Assembly: GCA_900321265.1 (NCBI GenBank)
Contig: ONVJ01000144.1
Span: 1-10,118 of the forward strand
Origin: an uncultured Eubacteriales bacterium
GTDB taxonomy: Bacteria > Bacillota > Clostridia > Oscillospirales > CAG-272
Direction of reading: 5' to 3'
Length of the DNA: 10,118 nt
Below, in pieces: positions 5,421-10,118 of this stretch. The position numbers and the translations under genes are program-made. Below the pieces are notes generated by a model. That model saw only the letters and a list, made by a program, of their open reading frames with translations. It did no database searches and was not told the origin of the DNA. Every line of letters begins with the position of its first letter. The stretch's first letter is position 1.

Positions 5421-7781
5421 TCAGTCAAACAGACCGGTGGAAAGATAATGCTCGCCGGTATCGGGGAGGATAGCCACGACCGTTTTCCCTTCGTTCTCTG
5501 GAAGTTCAGCCAGTTTTCTGGCCTTGAAAGCCGCGCAGCCGGATGATATGCCGGTCAGAAGTCCGGTCTCGGAAACAAGCCGTCTTGTCTCCTCACGGGC
5601 TTCTTCGTCGCTGACTTCGCTGATGATATCGACGACAGAGCGGTCGAAGTTCTCAGGAATGAAGTTCGCTCCGATGCCGGCGATCGAATGCTTGCCCGAA
5701 TAGCCTCTTCCGATCAGCGGCGACGATGCCGGCTCGCATCCGACGGCGATCAGCGACGGATTCATCTGCTTGAGATAACTCGCGGTCCCGCATAGCGTCC
5801 CGCCGGTGCCGATACCGGCCACAAGTATATCGACGCTCCCGTGAGTGTCCTTCCAGATCTCGGGACCTGTCGTAAGGTAGTGAGCCAGCGGATTTGCAGA
5901 ATTGTCGAACTGGGACAGAATGACCGATCCGGGAAGAGAATCACGCAGTCGCTCAGCTTCGGCGACAGCGCCTGCCATACCGTCCGCGCCTGGCGTCAGC
6001 ACCGTTTCTGCACCGTATGCCCTGATGAGCGAGACTCTCTCTGCGCTCATGCTGTCGGGCATCACGATGATGACGCGGAAGCCCATATGTCTACCGTATG
6101 CGGCAAGTCCGATCCCGGTGTTGCCGCTGGTCGGCTCGATCACACACCCGCCCGGGCTGAGCCTACCCGTCGCGACCGCGACTTTCAGCATCGATATCGC
6201 GACCCTGTCCTTCGAGCTGCCTGCCGGATTGAAGAGTTCAAGCTTGTAAAGAAGTTTCGCGGGGAGCTCAAGACTTGAGGCGAGCATCGGAGTCGATCCG
6301 CAGAGCTCCGAAATATCCGAGTAGATCATACCCCTTCCGGGCAGCTGAGCAGCGTGAGAGGCAAACTCGTCAAAGCCGGTAACTGCCGGAGCTGCGGCAG
6401 GCGATCCGCTTAAGGCAGGCTCAAGAGCGTCGCGATCCTGGTCAGGTTCCTGACCGTCGGTGATCTTTCTGCCCCAGAATGATGCCGACCCCAGAACTCC
6501 GGGGCCTGAGATCCCTGCCGACGGCTTGCCTTCGGCTCCGAGGATAAAGACTGTGACCGAATTCATGTTGCCGCGGAAGAACCTGCATGCGGCGATCTTA
6601 GGTGTGCAACGGCGCTTCCAGGCGTCGAGAGCGATCATCATCGGGAGCGCGCCTCCCGAGCAGGCATCGACAGTCCCGGCGACACAGAGTACGCCGCCGC
6701 GCGCCGATATCTTACAGAGCCCGTCATATGTCGGATCGTCGATCCGGACCGCGGAAATATCCGCGCTTCTGTCGGACGCGATACCCAGGCTCACAATATT
6801 GCATTCGTTATATTCTTCCGAAACTGAGGTCTTCGTTGCTCTTGAATATTTCAGTCCCGAGAGAAGCTGCGGAGAGATCTCAAAAATATCCGGCTTTGCG
6901 TCGATCGTGAAGCAGGGCTTCCTCCCCGCGTTCCGAATAATGATCGTCGACGGAATTCCGAACTTGTAAGCTTCGGAAATGACTTCCGCAGATCTTCCGG
7001 CGGGGACGGTGATAACGGCGGCGGGAGAAAAGGCAAGGTTCAGAAGCTCGGGCGAAGCTTCCCGTGAAGAGGCCTCAGCGGCGGCGCGGATGTCGATATC
7101 TCCGCCGGAATAAACAGACGCCAGATCCCTGATCAGCCCCTTTTCGGTCATCGGGATAAGACCGAGCGGCTGTATCCTCTCCCCGAGAGAAGCGACCAGC
7201 GACGGCAAAGCCGTTATGAAACGGAGAATGTCGGCGCTGCCGGAAGGATAGAAAAGTATCCCCTCGTCTCCCGTGAAATCAGAGACCGGGTCCTCCTTTG
7301 ACGATATAAGGACAAAACCGTCATCGGCGTCGACCGCCTCGAAGACCGCGACCGATCCCGACGGAGCCGGAGCCTCGGGAAGAACGGAACGCGAAATGCC
7401 GAAGCTGTATCCCGAAGGGAAGAGCTCACCGCGGGTCGCGGCAAACTCGGCAAGACGGCAGGCGGGAAGCCTGGCGGCTTCTCCCGAGTATCTGACGTAA
7501 TCGCGGCTGAGTCTCCCGAAAAGCTCCCTGAGCGCGGTATTGCCGGTATCGAATTCGGATATTATATCCGAATCGGGAAGCTCGGATCCTTTTTTCAGCG
7601 CGTCTGCGCAGAAATAAAGCTCTGTGACCGAGGGATCCCTCTTTGATGAGGAAAACAGAGTTTTTATATACCTCAGATCAGAGAGAGTGCATCCGAGGTC
7701 AAGATCCGTCCTGACCGCCTCAAGATATCTGTCCGACGCGTACCTGAAGCCCGCGACGATTCCGGTTTTTCTGTCATTCAT
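5421..7781 (-). CDS. Fusion: degenerate PurL-like N-terminus + cysteine synthase (O-acetylserine sulfhydrylase-type)
   Basis: 786 aa; ATG 7781 has GAGG 8 nt upstream. Residues 485-786 (302 aa, normal CysK length) are a complete fold-type II PLP enzyme of the CysK family, which makes cysteine from O-acetylserine and sulfide. It has NPAGSSKDR with Schiff-base Lys524, EPTSGNTGIGLA (549-560), GTGGT (658-662) for phosphate binding, SSGCA (747-750 region) and LPDTGEHY near the end. Residues 1-435 resemble, by eye, large PurL (FGAM synthase): DLRYIKTLF followed by KRDPSVTE (47-54), as before the PurL DTYWSDHCRHTTF motif, which is absent; AVITV with a following helix and FGIPSTIII (255-282); FEISPQLL (300-307); and GGVLCVAGTVDACSGGALP (362-380), like the second PurM-like half. 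Nucleotide and metal motifs are missing. Residues 436-475 are a Pro/Ala/Asp linker. It lies 37 nt downstream of mtaB and is probably co-transcribed. CysK is near certain; PurL ancestry is inference. Confidence 0.88.
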   Translation of the reverse strand: MNDRKTGIVAGFRYASDRYLEAVRTDLDLGCTLSDLRYIKTLFSSSKRDPSVTELYFCADALKKGSELPDSDIISEFDTGNTALRELFGRLSRDYVRYSGEAARLPACRLAEFAATRGELFPSGYSFGISRSVLPEAPAPSGSVAVFEAVDADDGFVLISSKEDPVSDFTGDEGILFYPSGSADILRFITALPSLVASLGERIQPLGLIPMTEKGLIRDLASVYSGGDIDIRAAAEASSREASPELLNLAFSPAAVITVPAGRSAEVISEAYKFGIPSTIIIRNAGRKPCFTIDAKPDIFEISPQLLSGLKYSRATKTSVSEEYNECNIVSLGIASDRSADISAVRIDDPTYDGLCKISARGGVLCVAGTVDACSGGALPMMIALDAWKRRCTPKIAACRFFRGNMNSVTVFILGAEGKPSAGISGPGVLGSASFWGRKITDGQEPDQDRDALEPALSGSPAAAPAVTGFDEFASHAAQLPGRGMIYSDISELCGSTPMLASSLELPAKLLYKLELFNPAGSSKDRVAISMLKVAVATGRLSPGGCVIEPTSGNTGIGLAAYGRHMGFRVIIVMPDSMSAERVSLIRAYGAETVLTPGADGMAGAVAEAERLRDSLPGSVILSQFDNSANPLAHYLTTGPEIWKDTHGSVDILVAGIGTGGTLCGTASYLKQMNPSLIAVGCEPASSPLIGRGYSGKHSIAGIGANFIPENFDRSVVDIISEVSDEEAREETRRLVSETGLLTGISSGCAAFKARKLAELPENEGKTVVAILPDTGEHYLSTGLFD

Positions 7782-7818
7782 GATCAGTGCCTCATCCAGT
7801 TAAAAAGTTTTTTTTCGG

Positions 7819-9147
7819 TCAGATCCCGGCCGCATCCTCCGCGAGCTCGCCGATGCACATCCCTCCGTCAACAGACATCGGTCTTACCTCTACGATCCTG
7901 CCCTTCAGCTCCGCCGGGCCTTCAATGCTGAATTCAACAAAATTGCCCGAGTGGCCGCGGAGCATACCGCCTGACGCTCTTTCCAGAAGAACGTCGGCTG
8001 TCATGCCGGACGAAATATAATCTGACAGAGCCTCATCCCGGGATCTCTGCGCCGTAACGGCAAGGAGAGCAGCGCGCCGCTTTTTCTCATCGTTCGGGAT
8101 CTGCCCCGGCATCGATGCGGCGGGAGTTCCTTCTCGCCGCGAAAAGGGAAAGATGTGCGTGTGTATGAGCTTTGTGTCTCTTACAAAATCAAGGGTATCA
8201 GAAAAATCGCCGGGGCTCTCGCCGGGAAATCCGACGATGATATCGGCCGAAAACATGACTCCGGGGATACTCTTTCTCAGCTTTTCGATCGCCGCATATG
8301 CGTCCGCGGAGCTGTAGTGCCTTCGCATAAGACGAAGTATCCTGTCGGAGGCGCTCTGCATGGAAATATGAAAATGCGGAGCAAGAGAGCGCAGGCGTGA
8401 TATCCTGTCGACAAACTCATCCGAGAAGAGATCCGGCGGTACCGAGCTCAGCCTGAATCTCGTTCCGAAGCCGGCGCATTCCGAATCAAGTTCGGAAAGC
8501 AGCCCGGCAAGCGAACCGCCGGTGTCCCGCCCGTAGGACGCGATCTCGATCCCGGTCAGGACTATCTCACGGCAGCCGCCTCGGCAGAGGTCAAGGGCCT
8601 CTTCGACCGCTTCCTCCGCAGGCTTGGACCTTACTCTGCCCCTGCCGTCGGGGATGGCGCAGTATGAACATCTGTTCTCGCAGCCGTCCTCGATCTTGAT
8701 GCAGTGCCTGGTCCGCGGATATCCGGTGATCCGCATCGGCTCAAAGGAAGCGTCATCGATGCTGCCGGCCTCGATGACCGGCGGGACCGGATGAGCCGGA
8801 AGCCTTCCCTCAAAGATATCCGAACATATCTTCGAGCATCTCAGCTTCGTCGCGTTACCGACAACGTAACCGACGCCCGGGATCCCGGCGATCCTTTCGG
8901 CCTCTCTCTGCGCAGAACAGCCTGTCACTATCATCGCGGCGTCGGGATTGCGCGAGAGAAGCCGCCTTATCATCTGACAGCTCTTTCTGTCGGCTTCGGC
9001 GGTGACGCTGCAGCTGTTAACTATATAAATATCGCAGGGAAGCGACGGATCCTGCGGTGTCAGACCGTACTCCCGGCACTTTTCGGATATCGCTTCGCTC
9101 TCATACTGATTGACCTTGCATCCGAGGGTCAGAATGCCGACTGTCAC
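7819..9147 (-). CDS. mtaB: tRNA (t6A37-C2) methylthiotransferase MtaB, radical SAM
   Basis: 442 aa from GTG 9147. MtaB adds a methylthio group to t6A37 of ANN-decoding tRNAs, using two [4Fe-4S] clusters and SAM. In this numbering the N-terminal MTTase domain has TLGCKVNQYES (Cys10), NSCSVT (Cys46) and TGCSAQ (Cys77). The radical SAM domain has IEDGCENRCSYCAIP (Cys156, Cys160, Cys163), LTGIEIASYG, MQSASD and DIIVGFPGE. A C-terminal TRAM-like region binds tRNA. LTGIEIASYG resembles the MtaB branch (LTGIxxxxYG) rather than MiaB or RimO. The frame stays open to ATG 9225, but the -10 box at 9227-9232 abuts that ATG, so the transcript should begin inside it. GTG 9147 has GGGGTGA 4 nt upstream and gives the family's usual N-terminus. 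ATG 9192 is another candidate. Confidence 0.93.
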   Translation of the reverse strand: MTVGILTLGCKVNQYESEAISEKCREYGLTPQDPSLPCDIYIVNSCSVTAEADRKSCQMIRRLLSRNPDAAMIVTGCSAQREAERIAGIPGVGYVVGNATKLRCSKICSDIFEGRLPAHPVPPVIEAGSIDDASFEPMRITGYPRTRHCIKIEDGCENRCSYCAIPDGRGRVRSKPAEEAVEEALDLCRGGCREIVLTGIEIASYGRDTGGSLAGLLSELDSECAGFGTRFRLSSVPPDLFSDEFVDRISRLRSLAPHFHISMQSASDRILRLMRRHYSSADAYAAIEKLRKSIPGVMFSADIIVGFPGESPGDFSDTLDFVRDTKLIHTHIFPFSRREGTPAASMPGQIPNDEKKRRAALLAVTAQRSRDEALSDYISSGMTADVLLERASGGMLRGHSGNFVEFSIEGPAELKGRIVEVRPMSVDGGMCIGELAEDAAGI

Positions 9148-9151
9148 AGTC

Positions 9152-9158
9152 TCACCCC
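9152..9158 (-). promoter_or_regulatory. Ribosome binding site deciding the mtaB GTG start
   Basis: On the minus strand GGGGTGA lies 4 nt before GTG 9147. It matches the 3' part of the extended Shine-Dalgarno (GAGGTGA) in six of seven positions. The upstream candidates ATG 9192 and ATG 9225 have no comparable site. Confidence 0.6.
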
Positions 9159-9226
9159 GCGCTCTTTTCTCATTTTCAGCTTGTTCTTTCATTTCAAAAG
9201 GTTCGCTCTTTTCAGTTCTTATCATT

Positions 9227-9255
9227 ATTTTATCATTTTTATCCCGTTTTGTAAA
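9227..9255 (-). promoter_or_regulatory. mtaB: mtaB promoter
   Basis: On the minus strand TTTACA (9250-9255) is followed by 17 nt and TAAAAT (9227-9232). The predicted transcription start is near 9219-9220, downstream of ATG 9225, which argues for a shorter MtaB. It lies 20 bp from the upp -35 and points away from it. Confidence 0.7.
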
Positions 9256-9275
9256 TAAAAACCCGCGCCCCGCTC

Positions 9276-9304
9276 TTGATTTTTCGACAAAGATGATATA
9301 TAAT
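9276..9304 (+). promoter_or_regulatory. upp: upp promoter
   Basis: TTGATT (9276-9281), 17 nt, perfect TATAAT (9299-9304). The transcript would start near 9311, leaving a leader of about 84 nt before ATG 9395. I see no PyrR-binding consensus in the leader. Confidence 0.8.
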
Positions 9305-9394
9305 TATTATTCGGAGCGGAAAAAATCCCCGTCCGCTTTCAGACCAACGGACAGAGAAAGACTGATCAATCACACATTATAAGGAGCACTGCAA

Positions 9395-10024
9395 ATGAGT
9401 ACCCTTCACATCGTCGATCACCCTCTTATCCAGCACAAGCTTTCCATCATGAGAAACAAGAAGACCGGAGCCAAGGATTTCCGCGAGCTTCTCAGCGAGA
9501 TCGCCATGTTAATGGGTTATGAACTGACCCGGGATCTCCCTCTTGAGGATATTTCCATCGAAACACCGATCTGCAAGATGACGGCAAAGACGATCTCGGG
9601 AAAGAAACTGGCGATAGTTCCGATTCTCAGAGCCGGACTCGGAATGGTCGACGGGCTTCAAAAGCTCGTCCCGGTCGCCAAGGTCGGCCATATCGGCCTT
9701 TACCGCGATCCCGAGACTCACAACCCGGTCGAGTATTACTGCAAGCTTCCGCCCGACATCGAGGACAGGATCGTCATCCTCGTCGACCCCATGCTCGCGA
9801 CAGGCGGATCCGCCTGCGACGCGCTGACTATGCTGAAGAAGCACGGCTGCTCCAACATCCGCTTCATGGCTCTCGTCGGATGCCCCGAGGGCGTCACAAG
9901 GGTACAGGCCGAGCATCCCGACGTCGACATCTTCATCGCTGCGATGGATGAGCGTCTGAATGAACACGCATATATCGTTCCGGGTCTCGGCGACGCCGGC
10001 GACAGGATCTTCGGTACAAAATAA
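9395..10024 (+). CDS. upp: Uracil phosphoribosyltransferase
   Basis: 209 aa, the standard full length. It makes UMP from uracil and PRPP (pyrimidine salvage, cytoplasmic). N-terminal HIVDHPLIQHKLSIMR (5-20), ILRAGLGM (77-84), ILVDPMLATGGSA (128-140, PRPP-binding loop) and C-terminal PGLGDAGDRIFGTK (196-209, uracil-binding region) are all intact. ATG 9395 has AAGGAG (9381-9386) 8 nt upstream. It has its own promoter and is followed by a hairpin terminator, so it is probably monocistronic. It is divergent from mtaB and shares a compact intergenic control region with it. Confidence 0.98.
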   Translation: MSTLHIVDHPLIQHKLSIMRNKKTGAKDFRELLSEIAMLMGYELTRDLPLEDISIETPICKMTAKTISGKKLAIVPILRAGLGMVDGLQKLVPVAKVGHIGLYRDPETHNPVEYYCKLPPDIEDRIVILVDPMLATGGSACDALTMLKKHGCSNIRFMALVGCPEGVTRVQAEHPDVDIFIAAMDERLNEHAYIVPGLGDAGDRIFGTK

Positions 10025-10052
10025 ACATCGCACCGGTTCATCCGGTTCCTGA

Positions 10053-10092
10053 GGCTGTTAAAAAACTCGCTACGCGATTTTTTTAACTAGCC
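10053..10092 (+). terminator. upp terminator; hybrid member of the palindrome family
   Basis: GGCT-GTTAAAAAA (10053-10065) pairs with TTTTTTAAC-AGCC (10079-10092, one bulged T). Inside lie a C/T mismatch and TCGC/GCGA around loop TAC. It starts 28 nt after the upp stop. The outer arm matches the rpmB palindrome (GGCTGTTAAAAAA) and the inner part matches the hairpin at 4408-4444. It is likely to terminate in both directions. Confidence 0.8.
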
Positions 10093-10094
10093 GA

Positions 10095-10108
10095 CGAGCA
10101 ATTGCTCG
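10095..10108. repeat. 14-bp perfect palindrome next to the upp terminator
   Basis: CGAGCAATTGCTCG is a perfect palindrome beginning 2 nt after the terminator hairpin. It could be an operator-like site, part of the repeat element, or belong to a gene beyond the window. Function is unknown. Confidence 0.4.
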
Positions 10109-10118
10109 CCGCGAGACC

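Noticed and set aside
5841..6278. 145-codon plus-strand open frame opposite the CysK domain
   Set aside because: It covers the PLP-binding and SGNTG motifs of the real gene on the other strand; no coding signal of its own.
8704..9258. 184-codon plus-strand open frame opposite mtaB
   Set aside because: It overlaps the radical SAM cysteines and the mtaB promoter on the other strand; a shadow frame.
9509..10033. 174-codon minus-strand open frame opposite upp
   Set aside because: It lies wholly across the conserved upp gene, has no ribosome site and does not resemble a protein.

Overview
The window looks like chromosomal DNA of a Clostridia-type Firmicute, most likely an uncultured gut or rumen Oscillospiraceae/Christensenellales-like lineage. 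Supporting signs are a zinc-ribbon (CxxC/CxxC) ribosomal protein L28, the MtaB branch of the methylthiotransferases, a DUF6873-like protein found mainly in Clostridia, strong SigA-type promoters and U-rich intrinsic terminators. The assignment is by eye; no database search was possible. There is no sign of phage, IS element, CRISPR array or tRNA/rRNA gene.

Layout. (1) 1-3873, minus strand: a large secreted or membrane glycoside-hydrolase-like protein, cut off by the left edge (1-1865), sits downstream of a membrane-anchored M23/LytM-type peptidase (2000-3691). The peptidase has a near-perfect promoter at 3845-3873. Both are envelope proteins. (2) 3874-4464: a divergent AT-rich promoter region drives rpmB (L28, 4046-4228) to the right. 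It is followed by about 230 bp packed with four hairpins. (3) 4465-5325, plus strand: a DUF6873/GME-fold-like protein with no visible Shine-Dalgarno site. It converges on (4) 5421-9147, minus strand: a two-gene unit of mtaB (tRNA ms2t6A37 methylthiotransferase) followed 37 nt later by a 786-aa protein. The C-terminal 300 residues of that protein are a complete cysteine synthase. The N-terminal 480 residues look to me like a shrunken, catalytically dead PurL (FGAM synthase). (5) 9227-9304: back-to-back promoters for mtaB (minus) and upp (plus). Then comes upp (uracil phosphoribosyltransferase, 9395-10024) and its terminator.

The genes do not form one pathway. L28 and MtaB serve translation, Upp serves pyrimidine salvage, and the CysK fusion serves or once served cysteine biosynthesis. 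The most unusual items are the PurL-like/CysK fusion, the glycosidase-like protein with an internal sorting-signal/signal-peptide junction, and a family of related palindromes. The palindromes lie after rpmB, before and after the DUF6873-like gene, and after upp, and they share arms and loops as if they were one dispersed element family.
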